Part shown: positions 1-8,584 of the stretch, one piece after another
Layout of the letters: each line of letters starts with the position of its first letter
How positions within the stretch are numbered: the stretch's first letter is position 1
Source: Lachnospiraceae bacterium
GTDB lineage: Bacteria; Bacillota; Clostridia; Lachnospirales; Lachnospiraceae
Direction: 5' to 3'
Assembly: GCA_016282745.1 (NCBI GenBank)
Contig: JAEELL010000146.1
Span: 124,001-188,000 of the forward strand
DNA length: 64,000 bases
The notes under the pieces: generated by a model
Seen by the model: only the letters and a program-made list of their open reading frames with translations
What the model was told of the DNA's origin: nothing
Databases searched by the model: none
Position numbers and translations under genes: made by a program

Positions 1-64
1 AGAAGCAAGTATCGAGTCTTATAGAGATTATATGGATAATCAATACGAATTGTTGGAACCGTAA
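1..64 (+). CDS. C-terminal tail of a cut gene
   Basis: An open frame from base 2 runs 20 codons to TAA at 62-64 and ends in a polar, acidic tail (...YELLEP). It enters from outside the window, so neither length nor function can be given. A terminator follows about 45 bases later, which fits the end of a transcription unit. It could be a chance open frame. Confidence 0.4.
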   Translation, partial: EASIESYRDYMDNQYELLEP

Positions 65-107
65 GGAAAGGTAATAATATAAGAAGAAAGGAAATGTTTT
101 ATATGGG

Positions 108-140
108 AAAAAGGTGGTTTAATACCGCCTTTTTCTTTTT
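108..140 (+). terminator. Rho-independent terminator
   Basis: An 11-bp stem (AAAAAGGTGGT pairing with ACCGCCTTTTT, one G-U pair) with a short AT loop runs into a T-rich tract. It closes the unit whose last codons lie at the window start and lies just before the promoter at 145. Confidence 0.8.
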
Positions 141-144
141 TTCA

Positions 145-294
145 TTGACTAAAAGTGTAAACAGGAGTAAAATAATTATTAGAGATTGATAGAGGCAAAT
201 GCAATTATTTAATTGAGTGACTCTAGCAGTCTTATTTTTTTTATAATACTATAACATTGTAACGGAAAGGCATGCCATTGGTGTGTCTTTTTTT
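145..294 (+). promoter_or_regulatory. Leader copy 1: promoter plus two tandem terminator-like hairpins
   Basis: TTGACT (145-150), a 17-base spacer and TAAAAT (168-173) form a near-consensus sigma-A promoter; the spacer carries TGTAAAC. The predicted transcript then contains hairpin A (183-194 pairing with 221-232, one A-G mismatch) followed by a T tract, and hairpin B (266-276 pairing with 280-290, three-base loop) followed by seven Ts. Hairpin B ends about 10 bases before the ribosome-binding site of the gene at 321. The same arrangement recurs at 9211 and 12722. Expression of the gene should need read-through or anti-termination at both hairpins. Alternatively, hairpin A ends a separate small RNA. 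Confidence 0.8.
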
Positions 295-320
295 GTTACC
301 AACAGAAAGGAGTGGCTTGT

Positions 321-1517
321 ATGAAGGAAAATTATTTAAACACAAGCAATGAAGTAACTGAAGGTATTGGTTTTAAGGAGGGCAAAGTTTTTGAGGCAAT
401 CCTTAATATCATGAAAGAACTTGAGGTTCAGAAGAATGGAGTAGAACTGGACAAGGAAACAGGAGAGGTGAAGTACAGATACATTAAGATTAGTGATTTA
501 AGAGCAGTCTTAAAACCACTTCTTATTAAAAACAAATGTATGATCCGCAAGACAAAAGCATCTAAGATGATGAGAGACAGAAAACAGAATAAGTGGGGAA
601 CATGGGTAAATATTGACGTTGTTGAAAATACCTATATTCTTCAATCTCTGGAGGATGGTTCTTTCATTATCGGAACAGGGAGAGGCGAAGGTTCAGATTG
701 GAGTGATTCATCTTGTACTTTAGCTGAAGCCGATGCTTTTAAAAACTTTATCGGCACAACATTTAGTCTTGTTACTGATGATGATTCGGAAGTTAGTGAT
801 GATTCAATCACTGAATCAGAAGAACCAAAGAAGCGTAAACGCAGAACTAAGGCAGAAATCGAGGCAGATAAAGCAAAAGAAAAAGCAGAAAGTGAAAGCA
901 AAGAGGCTACGGAAATTGCTGAAAGCCCAGCAAAAGGAGAGCCGGAAATTGCTAATCCTGCTGTAAAACTTGTTGCACCGGAACCAACCAATGAAGTAGT
1001 TAAGGCTATTGATAAAAACATTGATTGCGAAGCTGATGGTGGTGTTCCTTTGGAATTACCAAAAGAAGCATTTGAGGAGGCAGAAGTTACAAAAGAACTT
1101 GCTGATAAGCCAGTTTCAGTTGAGCCTATTGAACCAGTCGAAAAAGCAGAGAAAGAAGAACCTTCACCAGAAGTTGAATCTGTAAATACAGAAGCAGGAT
1201 CATCGGATGGACCTTTCTCAATGGAAGAGCCGGAAGAAGAAGCACCTGCGGAAGAACCTACGGAGGAAACAGTATCTTCTGATGATGAAATCAAGGCTTT
1301 TGCTAATGTCACCTGTCCTGTCCAGAACAGACATGTTTTTGGTAAAACCTTTGAAGAGGTTTGTAGGATGGCAATTACAAATAATTCTGAATCAGACATT
1401 GCTGCCAGAAATTGTTTGGTGTTTGTAGCAACACATCAAGAGCAGACAGCAGGAAAGTGGCCAGAATTTGCAAAAGCTTGTGCATTGGCTGTAGCAAAGT
1501 TTAACTTAGCTGCTTAA
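321..1517 (+). CDS. ERF-like single-strand annealing protein with long acidic tail
   Basis: The protein is 398 aa. The first ~150 residues resemble ERF/Sak-type single-strand annealing recombinases: a region like KYRYIKISDLRAVLKPLL, a strand-rich middle, then TLAEADAFKNFIG near the domain end. Such proteins coat and anneal single strands and usually work with a 5'-3' exonuclease; a YqaJ-type exonuclease is encoded at 10104. Residues ~155-325 are a Glu/Pro/Ala/Lys-rich, probably disordered linker, and ~325-398 form a small C-terminal domain of unknown fold. I chose ATG 321, eight bases after GAAAGGAG; an upstream in-frame GTG at 312 overlaps that site. It is driven by leader copy 1. The ERF assignment rests on pattern, not alignment. 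Confidence 0.55.
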   Translation: MKENYLNTSNEVTEGIGFKEGKVFEAILNIMKELEVQKNGVELDKETGEVKYRYIKISDLRAVLKPLLIKNKCMIRKTKASKMMRDRKQNKWGTWVNIDVVENTYILQSLEDGSFIIGTGRGEGSDWSDSSCTLAEADAFKNFIGTTFSLVTDDDSEVSDDSITESEEPKKRKRRTKAEIEADKAKEKAESESKEATEIAESPAKGEPEIANPAVKLVAPEPTNEVVKAIDKNIDCEADGGVPLELPKEAFEEAEVTKELADKPVSVEPIEPVEKAEKEEPSPEVESVNTEAGSSDGPFSMEEPEEEAPAEEPTEETVSSDDEIKAFANVTCPVQNRHVFGKTFEEVCRMAITNNSESDIAARNCLVFVATHQEQTAGKWPEFAKACALAVAKFNLAA

Positions 1518-1536
1518 AATGTACGGATTTTTAGGG

Positions 1537-1570
1537 AAAGGGAGTTGTGTTTACAACTTCCTTTTTCTTT
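1537..1570 (+). terminator. Rho-independent terminator
   Basis: AAAGGGAGTTGT pairs with ACAACTTCCTTT (one G-U) around a short loop, then a T-rich run. It separates the annealing-protein gene from the primase gene. Confidence 0.8.
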
Positions 1571-1627
1571 ATTGAGATTTTTATCTCATCTTTCATTAAA
1601 AGATTAATTCAAGCGGAGGTAATAGAA

Positions 1628-2854
1628 ATGGAAGAAAATTTTACAATGTATGATATTGCCGACCGTCTTGGTTGGAAATATATACAGAGAAGCAAAGGAT
1701 ATATTAAGTGTCCGTTTTGCGGTACAGAAAAGTTGGCTTGCAACATCGATGCCAAATTCTTTTCGTGTCTTAAATGCAATCATAAGGGTAATTTCTATCA
1801 GATTTATGCAGACTTGTATGGTATAAGCGATACTGATGGACTTAAAAGAACCCAGATTGCTGCGAGAGAGTTAAGAAATATGTTTGGTTCAGGGTATGTA
1901 AGCAGAACAAGGAAAGAAATTGAAGAAAGCGAACCAGAGGCAGAAAGGAGACCTGTTGAGGAATTAGATAAAGTGTATTGCGATTTAATACGTATTACAT
2001 CATTATCTGACGCTCATAAAAAGGCTCTGATGGATAGAGGTTTAACTGAAAAACAGATACAAGCTTACGGCTTTAGAACAGTTGATCCTTCTATGAGTGC
2101 TGAGATTTGCAGAAAACTAATGAAACGTGGTCATAAACTTGAAGGAATACCAGGTTTTTACTTTGACACATTTAATAATGAGTGGCGAATGAATACATGG
2201 TCAATGGCAGGGATTTACTGTATTTGTCCAGATGAAAACGGCTATATTCAAGGCTTTCAAATAAGACTTGATAAGCCCAAAAGAGATCAAAAGTATATGT
2301 GGCTATCATCTAAAGATAAGCTACAAGGTGCTAGCTCATCGAGTCCGGCAGCATACTTTGGGAATCGTAAAGCCACAAAATTAGTTGTTGTAGATGGTAT
2401 TTTAAAAGCTTGTGTTTGCAACTGCTTTAATGACGATAAAGACACGGCATTTATAGGAATTGCCGGAGCAGTTAATTATAAGCATATGGTTAAAATGATT
2501 ACAAGACTGAAAGAAAGAGGGATAACACACGTTTACAATGCTTATGATGTAGACGAATTAATGAAGCCTGTATGCAATGGCAACTACAAGGACAAATGTG
2601 CATCTTGTGAACTGAATTGTCATGCAAATGATTTGATTAAAAGTGAATGCCCTAAAAAGAAAGAAAAGACAGATGGACTCAAGCGTGGTTCTAAGCATCT
2701 TGAAGACCTTGCAAATGAACTTGGACTGTATTACAAGCGTATTACTTGGAATATGGATAAAGAGGGATATTGGAAAGAGGAAATCAAGGGATTAGACGAT
2801 TATTTATTGAGCCTAAGATTAGAAAGAAGGGATAAATATGAAGAAAGGTTATAA
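1628..2854 (+). CDS. DnaG-like primase with CHC2-type zinc finger
   Basis: The protein is 408 aa. Near residue 30 it has CPFCG followed by FSCLKCN, the two halves of a zinc-binding primase finger (CHC2/CXXC type) that recognises single-stranded template. The middle (~residues 195-330) has the alternating hydrophobic pattern expected of a TOPRIM fold, including LVVVDGILKA and a THVYNAYDVDEL segment. A Cys cluster near 320-335 (CKD.CASCELNC) may bind a second metal. The role would be primer synthesis for replication of the element. ATG 1628 follows GCGGAGG; the open frame extends upstream into the preceding terminator, so the longer start is unlikely. The 3' end overlaps the next gene by 17 bases, so the two are probably co-translated. 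Family call good, exact subfamily unsure. Confidence 0.7.
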   Translation: MEENFTMYDIADRLGWKYIQRSKGYIKCPFCGTEKLACNIDAKFFSCLKCNHKGNFYQIYADLYGISDTDGLKRTQIAARELRNMFGSGYVSRTRKEIEESEPEAERRPVEELDKVYCDLIRITSLSDAHKKALMDRGLTEKQIQAYGFRTVDPSMSAEICRKLMKRGHKLEGIPGFYFDTFNNEWRMNTWSMAGIYCICPDENGYIQGFQIRLDKPKRDQKYMWLSSKDKLQGASSSSPAAYFGNRKATKLVVVDGILKACVCNCFNDDKDTAFIGIAGAVNYKHMVKMITRLKERGITHVYNAYDVDELMKPVCNGNYKDKCASCELNCHANDLIKSECPKKKEKTDGLKRGSKHLEDLANELGLYYKRITWNMDKEGYWKEEIKGLDDYLLSLRLERRDKYEERL

Positions 2855-3287
2855 TTTAGGATATGTCGCAAGTCCTTTAAATGCACCTACAAAGATTGAA
2901 ATTAGATGTAATATGAAGAAAGCAAGGATATACGAAGATGTTGTAAACAAAATATCAGAAAGCAGAAATAAAGCCATACAGGGTTATGTTCCTGCATTGC
3001 TAGATGACCATATTGAAGAAGAACGAGAACTTGGACTTCAAATGGGTTTACAACTTTTAGAGATGTCTGATGCTATTATTTTATGCGGACTAAGACTTAC
3101 AAACGGAATGGAAGCAGAGCTGCGTATGGCTGTCGAACATGATAAAAAGGTTTATATTTTAAAAGGAAATCCAACGTGTTTTTCGTTTATAAACAGATTT
3201 ATGATCAGGACGGGAAAACTTTATCTTAAACAGGTAAAGAACGCAGCACATATTAAGCGTATTCTCGCAACAAGGAGGATAAGCTAA
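2838..3287 (+). CDS. Nucleoside 2-deoxyribosyltransferase-like protein (DUF4406/DUF7768 type)
   Basis: The protein is 149 aa. It starts with YVASPLNAPT and continues to LDDHIEEERELGLQMGLQLL, SDAIILCG and NGMEAELRMAVEHDKKV. This is the layout of the deoxyribosyltransferase-like fold: a substrate loop after strand 1, an ERxxGL helix and a GMxxE motif bearing a likely catalytic Glu. Relatives are common in phages and conjugative elements; their substrate is mostly unknown and may be a nucleotide or NAD-type ligand. The gene overlaps the primase end by 17 bases and its stop abuts the RecD2 start, so it lies in a replication/repair operon. Confidence 0.55.
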   Translation: MKKGYNLGYVASPLNAPTKIEIRCNMKKARIYEDVVNKISESRNKAIQGYVPALLDDHIEEERELGLQMGLQLLEMSDAIILCGLRLTNGMEAELRMAVEHDKKVYILKGNPTCFSFINRFMIRTGKLYLKQVKNAAHIKRILATRRIS

Positions 3288-5569
3288 TGGAAAAAAGATT
3301 GAACGTAGTAAGCGTAACGTACCAGGGAGATAATGGTTATACAATTTTATTATGCGATGAGGTTAATGAAGGGGGCAGAGCAATAAACTGCTCCCTAACT
3401 TGTGTAGGATACTTTCTTCCGGCAAGCAAGAATAGAATATTCAGAGCAACGCTGGAAGAGGTAAATAACAAAAAGTATGGTAAGCAGTACAATGTCTTGA
3501 AATTTGAAGCCGAGGATCCGAAAGATAAGATAGGAATTATTGATGTAATTGTATCTTGTAAACTGAAAGGGATTGGCAGAAAAAAAGCAGAGCGTATTTT
3601 TGAAAAGTACGGAGCAAGCACATTAAAAGTGTTAGACGAAGACTTTATGCGAATCAGAGAATTGTCGCATATGCCAAAAGACCTTGAAACGCCGATGAAA
3701 CAATGGAAAAACTCAAGAGATTTAAGAGAATTGATTTCTATGGTAGGTAATAGCGAGAATATTACGCAGGGAAAATTACTGAAGATAAGAAGTTATTTTA
3801 AAGAAAAGTCTGTTGAGGTAATTAAAACCAGACCATATGATGTAATGCAGATTCATGGAATAGACTTTTATACAGCGGATGCAATCGCACTTCACAGTGA
3901 AGAGTATCATTACAATTATATGGATTGTGAGAGAATTAAAGCTGGTATCAAACAAAGTTTATTAGATTCTATGCTGGACGGTCACTTATATCTGTTTACA
4001 AGTCAGATTATTCCTAAAGCAAAGGAAATTCTTAGATATGAGAATTACTATGTAAATGATAGGGATATTCAGATCGGACTTAACCTTTTAGTAAAAGCCG
4101 GAGAAGTAGTATTTTTTAAGTTTACTACAGATTTTGCATTTTATTTAAAGGCAAATTATAAAGCAGAGCAGGAGTCGGCAGAAAAACTCATTAATATGGT
4201 TTTTAATAGTAAGAAAGAAAAAGTAGATAAAGACAAAATCAAATCAGCGATTTGTAAACACGAAAATGCTGATAATATTAAACTTGCAAACGGACAGAGA
4301 AATGCAGTTATTAATGCATTGATTTCTCCTGTTAGTATCATCACAGGTGGTGCCGGTCGAGGAAAAACGACAGTTTTAAATATGATATTGAAGGTTTATA
4401 AGGAATTTAATCCGAAAAAAGAAATCTTCTTAATGGCACCGACCGGTCGTGCTGCCAGACGTATGGCAGAAGCAACAGGAATGGATGCAAGTACAATTCA
4501 TTCAGCATTAGGACTTCGTTCCGATGAAGAACTGAATAATTACGATAACGATATTACATTACCTGCAGATTTGGTAATTATAGATGAAATGTCTATGGTG
4601 GATATGAAGCTTTTTTCATTATTAGTATCCAGGTTAAAACCAAATTGTAAGTTTGTGATGGTTGGAGACAAGGATCAGTTAGCATCAGTCGGAGCAGGAG
4701 ATGTGTTTGCACAGCTTATCAGCTCGAATGTTATTCCAACAACGGTATTAGACACACCTTTTAGACAAGACGAGAACGACCTCGTGTTTATAAATGCCGA
4801 AAAAATCAATAACGGAGATACGAGGTTGATTGAAGGAATTACATTTAAGTTTATTGAAGCTTCAGGGGAAGAAGAAATAAGAGATAAATGTTTATCAATC
4901 TATAAGGATTCCTTAGTTGCTAACAATAATAATTTGGACAGCATTTTCTTGTTAAGTCCATTCAGAAGGAGAAGCGAAATTGGCTCAGATCAGTTGAATA
5001 AATACTTACAACAATCTGTAAACAGAAATGCAAATAGTTTAGTTGTAAACGTATATGGCAAATCTTTCTGCAAAGGAGATAAGGTAATGCATACCAAAAA
5101 CATTACCACAGATGATGGATTAACATTATCAAATGGTGATATTGGGTATATTACAGAAGTATCGGTTGGAACAGAAAACAATTCATCCGTAACAGTCGAA
5201 TATGAAGGCATAGGAGTTAAAGAATACTCAGGACACGAAGATTTTGATATGTTGGAATTAGCATATGCGACAACAGTTCACAAATCACAGGGTTCAGAGG
5301 CTGAAACAGTAATTATGCCAATGAGTAATATATTCTCAGTTATGCTTAAACGTAATTTGGTTTATACTTCAGTGAGTAGAGCTAAAAAGACTTGTATAGT
5401 TATAGGTTCTCGCTCAGCTCTTAATAGAGCAATTCTCAATACAAATTATGAAGAGAGAAACACTTTATTAGGATGGAGGTTAATTAATATGGCTAAAGAT
5501 TATATGCCTAAGTCAAAAGATAAAGAGGATATTGTAAAGCCAGAATATAATCAACTATCGTTTGTATAA
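3287..5569 (+). CDS. recD2: RecD2-type 5'-3' DNA helicase
   Basis: The protein is 760 aa, close to RecD2/YrrC length. In order: an N-terminal OB-like region, helix-hairpin-helix segments (GIGRKKAERIFEKYG near residue 100), Walker A GGAGRGKTT near 355, Walker B IIDEMSMVD near 430, VGDKDQLASVGAGD, and a C-terminal UvrD-like motif TTVHKSQGSE with YTSVSRAKK. RecD2 proteins are SF1B helicases that unwind 5' to 3' without RecBC partners. Here it probably serves recombination or replication of the element. The start is adjacent to the previous stop (shared base), indicating translational coupling. A strong terminator follows directly. Confidence 0.9.
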   Translation: MEKRLNVVSVTYQGDNGYTILLCDEVNEGGRAINCSLTCVGYFLPASKNRIFRATLEEVNNKKYGKQYNVLKFEAEDPKDKIGIIDVIVSCKLKGIGRKKAERIFEKYGASTLKVLDEDFMRIRELSHMPKDLETPMKQWKNSRDLRELISMVGNSENITQGKLLKIRSYFKEKSVEVIKTRPYDVMQIHGIDFYTADAIALHSEEYHYNYMDCERIKAGIKQSLLDSMLDGHLYLFTSQIIPKAKEILRYENYYVNDRDIQIGLNLLVKAGEVVFFKFTTDFAFYLKANYKAEQESAEKLINMVFNSKKEKVDKDKIKSAICKHENADNIKLANGQRNAVINALISPVSIITGGAGRGKTTVLNMILKVYKEFNPKKEIFLMAPTGRAARRMAEATGMDASTIHSALGLRSDEELNNYDNDITLPADLVIIDEMSMVDMKLFSLLVSRLKPNCKFVMVGDKDQLASVGAGDVFAQLISSNVIPTTVLDTPFRQDENDLVFINAEKINNGDTRLIEGITFKFIEASGEEEIRDKCLSIYKDSLVANNNNLDSIFLLSPFRRRSEIGSDQLNKYLQQSVNRNANSLVVNVYGKSFCKGDKVMHTKNITTDDGLTLSNGDIGYITEVSVGTENNSSVTVEYEGIGVKEYSGHEDFDMLELAYATTVHKSQGSEAETVIMPMSNIFSVMLKRNLVYTSVSRAKKTCIVIGSRSALNRAILNTNYEERNTLLGWRLINMAKDYMPKSKDKEDIVKPEYNQLSFV

Positions 5570-5573
5570 CAGC

Positions 5574-5603
5574 AAAAGAGGTACTTCGGTACCTCTTTTT
5601 TTT
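5574..5603 (+). terminator. Rho-independent terminator with UUCG tetraloop
   Basis: An AAAAGAGGTAC stem pairs perfectly with GTACCTCTTTT around a TTCG tetraloop, followed by a T tract. It ends the primase-recD2 operon. Confidence 0.95.
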
Positions 5604-5610
5604 ATGGATT

Positions 5611-5634
5611 TTTTGAAAATATACCCTTATGTGG
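5611..5634 (+). repeat. 24-bp dispersed motif, copy 1
   Basis: This 24-base sequence (TTTTGAAAATATACCC then TTATGTGG) recurs with three to five differences at 16959 and 18265. Each copy lies 60-100 bases before a gene start in an intergenic gap. A protein-binding site is the simplest reading. The three copies do not share a well-spaced -10, so a plain promoter is less likely. Confidence 0.55.
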
Positions 5635-5726
5635 CTATCTTCTGTTATATAGTTGCAAAAGGAATCATAAAAGTTACTGTTTACAACTTTTACTTTGATA
5701 AAATATAAGCAGAGGAGAATAATGAC

Positions 5727-5990
5727 ATGAAAAGAGCGACAATGAGACTTCTAAGTTGGATATCTGGAACGATAATCGGAATTATCGGGATGATAGCAAG
5801 TAGAACGTTATATTTTGATTCGATGATGCAAATAAAAAAAGCACTATTAAATATGAACTTCAACCTATTACAGTCAGAAGATTTCTGGATAGGCTTAATA
5901 TTGCCATTCATTATGCTAGCAGTATTTATTACACTCGGTAAAATGGTGTCACATTGGGGAATAAAGACATTTTGTAAGATTATTCCTTAA
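5727..5990 (+). CDS. Small membrane protein, unknown
   Basis: The protein is 87 aa, with two hydrophobic spans (about residues 8-24 and 54-71) and basic ends, so it is probably a two-pass membrane protein. I recognise no family. ATG 5727 is preceded by AGAGGAG. A stretch ending in GATAAAAT about 25 bases upstream may be a weak promoter. It stands alone between the recD2 terminator and the promoter at 6022. Confidence 0.6.
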   Translation: MKRATMRLLSWISGTIIGIIGMIASRTLYFDSMMQIKKALLNMNFNLLQSEDFWIGLILPFIMLAVFITLGKMVSHWGIKTFCKIIP

Positions 5991-6021
5991 ATAATGATAA
6001 AAACACATTAAAGTTGTAATG

Positions 6022-6050
6022 TTCTAATACTCAATAATATATGGTAATAT
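6022..6050 (+). promoter_or_regulatory. Sigma-A promoter with extended -10
   Basis: TTCTAA, 17 bases, then TAATAT preceded by TGG (extended -10 form). It lies 38 bases before the gene at 6089, with an AGAGAGG ribosome-binding site between. Confidence 0.55.
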
Positions 6051-6088
6051 ATACAGGTGCATATTAATTACGGAAAGAGAGGGGTTTT

Positions 6089-6574
6089 ATGAATACATTA
6101 CAAGAAATAATTGCATGGATAATAGCAATAGCAATTATAGTTGCTTTTTTTGCTGTAGGAGGATTTTTATATTGGTTTTTTACTAAAAAAGTAATAAGAC
6201 TTAATGCTTTATTGTTTAAAGGACGAACATTTAAAAAAGATGCAGAAAATGAAGGCGTTAAGCAAACGGTAGAAGAAAAAGAATATTTAAGAAATTACTT
6301 GAAACAAATGGCAATATGTGGGGCAGTTTTTGCGGCAATTGTATTATTTATTATGATTAAAGCTACGGATTTTACATACTATAAGATATATCCTATAAAG
6401 ACATTAATAACCGACTCTTATTTGAGAGATTCATCAAATATTATTTTATTAGTATTAGGACCAGTTATAGGTTTTATGTCTGGATTTGCCCTTTATCCAT
6501 ATAAACTTTTTGTTTTTATGATTTTCCCATTTGGCGGAAAAATGTTTGGTTCAATAGATGATTATGATGACTAA
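6089..6574 (+). CDS. Membrane protein of unknown function
   Basis: The protein is 161 aa. Hydrophobic spans lie near residues 8-31 and 73-93, with a C-terminal hydrophobic stretch from about 117 to 150, and an acidic tail (SIDDYDD). No family recognised. It has its own promoter and is followed after ~35 bases by the RecG-type helicase gene, so the two may be cotranscribed. It resembles small immunity or envelope proteins carried by mobile elements only in topology. Confidence 0.6.
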   Translation: MNTLQEIIAWIIAIAIIVAFFAVGGFLYWFFTKKVIRLNALLFKGRTFKKDAENEGVKQTVEEKEYLRNYLKQMAICGAVFAAIVLFIMIKATDFTYYKIYPIKTLITDSYLRDSSNIILLVLGPVIGFMSGFALYPYKLFVFMIFPFGGKMFGSIDDYDD

Positions 6575-6610
6575 TGCGTATTAAATACGCAATAAAATGG
6601 AGATATAAAT

Positions 6611-8584
6611 ATGCACACTTACAAGGAATATGATGATGTCGGCGTAATTAAAGGCGTTGGAAAGAAAAAAGTTGAACAATTTAATAAGAAAAAAGTATTC
6701 ACTGTAAGTGATTTACTTAAATACTATCCAAGAAGTTACAAGGTATTTGAAGAGCCAGAAAAGAACTATTATGATGCTTTAAAGAGTGGAAAACCTTTGA
6801 TCGCAGTTGTTTCCGGCACAGAAAAATTTGAACGTAAATCTGGAAAAATGGTAATGAAAGTCATTTGTAAAGACTCTGAAGGAAATTCATTTATGGCAAC
6901 GTGGTTTAACTTTGCTTACAATCCGTTTGGGTTTACAAATGGAAGCATTCTTGTTTTAGACGGTAAATGCTCACAGGCATATGGATACAATTTCATTACG
7001 CATCCGCAGGTTTATAGAATATCTGAATATGAGGAATTGATTGGAAAACCGGTTCCAACATATTCGCAGACAGCTAAACTAAAAACAAATATAATTCATA
7101 ATGCTATTTTAGAAGCATTATCGGATGTAGATGTTGAGAATAGCTTACCAAAGGAAATTATTGAAAAAAGAAATATTCCGGATATGCTGGAACTTTACAA
7201 TAAGGAACACAATCCGAATACCATAGATGAATTATATGAGGCAGATAATTATCTCTCATATGAAGAATTATTCTTATTCATGCTAGAGTTGAAGAAAAGA
7301 CAGTTAGGAATAAAAAAAGAAAAGAATAAATACAAATTCTCTAGCTGCCTAGATGTGATTAAATTACATAAATCTTTACCTTTTGAACTAACGAAAGGTC
7401 AGATTTCAACATTATCTGCGATTGAAACAGACCTAAACGGTGAAACGGTATCGTCAAGATTAGTGCAGGGTGATGTTGGATCAGGAAAGACAATCGTTGC
7501 TATATTCGCTTTACTGATGGCATATAACAGTGGTTATCAAAGCGTATTGCTAGCTCCAACGGAAGTATTAGCTACGCAGCATTATGAGGAAGCAATAAAA
7601 TTATTTGAAAAAGCTGATATTAATTGTGACGTAGAACTTGTAAACGGAAAGACTTCAAAGGAAGATAAGGACAGAATTACCACAAAACTTGCAAACGGTA
7701 AGCCTCTAATTGTTATAGGAACACATGCTGTTATTAATATGGCAGATGAGTTTACAACTTTATCAATACTCATCATCGATGAACAGCATAAATTTGGTGT
7801 AGAACAGAGAGAAACACTCGCAAAGAAGTGTAAGCCTCACGTCATTAACATGACAGCCACACCAATACCAAGGACGCTTACCCTTGCACTATATGGAAAC
7901 GGCAGCGTTTCTGAGATTCGGGAACTCCCGGCTGATAGAAAGCCAATAAGAAACTGTAAAATTACTAACGAAGATTTTGATAAGGTATTTAATTTTATAA
8001 GTAAAGAAGTAGAAAAGGGAAGACAAGCATATTTTGTATGTCCTGTGATCGAAGAATCAGAGATGGATGGGTTGTATGAAGTGGATACAATCGTATCGAT
8101 GATTAAAAAGAATTGCCCTGGCATTAATGTGGCTGGTGTTCACGGAAAATCTGATGCAAAATACAGAGAATGTGTAATGCAGGATTATAAAAATGGAGAT
8201 ATTGATGTGTTGGTATCTACTACAGTTATTGAAGTAGGTGTAAACGTACCAAACGCAACTGTAATGGTAGTTGTAAACGCAGAGCGTTTTGGTTTAGCGA
8301 CTCTTCATCAGCTAAGAGGAAGAGTTGGGCGTGGATCAGAACAATCTTACTGCATTTTTATAGATTGTCTCAATTCAGACAAATCACAAAGAAGAATGGA
8401 AGTCATTACAAGTACAAATAGTGGATTTGAAATTAGCGAAGCTGATTTGAGAGAACGTGGAGCTGGCGAATTACTAGGAACAAAGCAGAGCGGTGACTGG
8501 AACTTTAAAAAAGCAGATATCTTTAACAAAGAATTGGTTAAAACAGTAACAGAAGATGTAAATTGGTATTTAGGAGTGGGATAA
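6611..8584 (+). CDS. recG: RecG-like ATP-dependent DNA helicase
   Basis: The protein is 657 aa, slightly short of housekeeping RecG (~680). It has an N-terminal helix-hairpin-helix/wedge region (GVGKKKVEQFNKKKV), a wedge OB-fold (~75-150), Walker A QGDVGSGKT near 295, the DEQH box (IIDEQHKFGVEQR) near 395, TATPIPRTL, and helicase C motifs with HQLRGRVGRG near 580. RecG remodels branched DNA such as stalled forks and Holliday junctions. An element-borne copy fits replication or recombination of the conjugative DNA. The start ATG 6611 has a GGAGATATAA site. Its stop overlaps the next start by one base (TAATG). Confidence 0.9.
   Translation: MHTYKEYDDVGVIKGVGKKKVEQFNKKKVFTVSDLLKYYPRSYKVFEEPEKNYYDALKSGKPLIAVVSGTEKFERKSGKMVMKVICKDSEGNSFMATWFNFAYNPFGFTNGSILVLDGKCSQAYGYNFITHPQVYRISEYEELIGKPVPTYSQTAKLKTNIIHNAILEALSDVDVENSLPKEIIEKRNIPDMLELYNKEHNPNTIDELYEADNYLSYEELFLFMLELKKRQLGIKKEKNKYKFSSCLDVIKLHKSLPFELTKGQISTLSAIETDLNGETVSSRLVQGDVGSGKTIVAIFALLMAYNSGYQSVLLAPTEVLATQHYEEAIKLFEKADINCDVELVNGKTSKEDKDRITTKLANGKPLIVIGTHAVINMADEFTTLSILIIDEQHKFGVEQRETLAKKCKPHVINMTATPIPRTLTLALYGNGSVSEIRELPADRKPIRNCKITNEDFDKVFNFISKEVEKGRQAYFVCPVIEESEMDGLYEVDTIVSMIKKNCPGINVAGVHGKSDAKYRECVMQDYKNGDIDVLVSTTVIEVGVNVPNATVMVVVNAERFGLATLHQLRGRVGRGSEQSYCIFIDCLNSDKSQRRMEVITSTNSGFEISEADLRERGAGELLGTKQSGDWNFKKADIFNKELVKTVTEDVNWYLGVG

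Noticed and set aside
94-189. Small open frame starting at 94 with a nearby AGGAA site
   Set aside because: It runs through a terminator and the promoter of leader copy 1, so it is not a convincing gene.
641-1399. Long antisense open frame over the acidic tail of the annealing protein
   Set aside because: It is the reverse reading of a Glu/Ala/Pro-rich segment, giving a Ser/Phe-rich nonsense protein with no binding site or family features.
5690-5720. Strong promoter before the gene at 5727
   Set aside because: GATAAAAT is a fair -10, but the possible -35 boxes fit poorly, so I mention it only in the gene entry.
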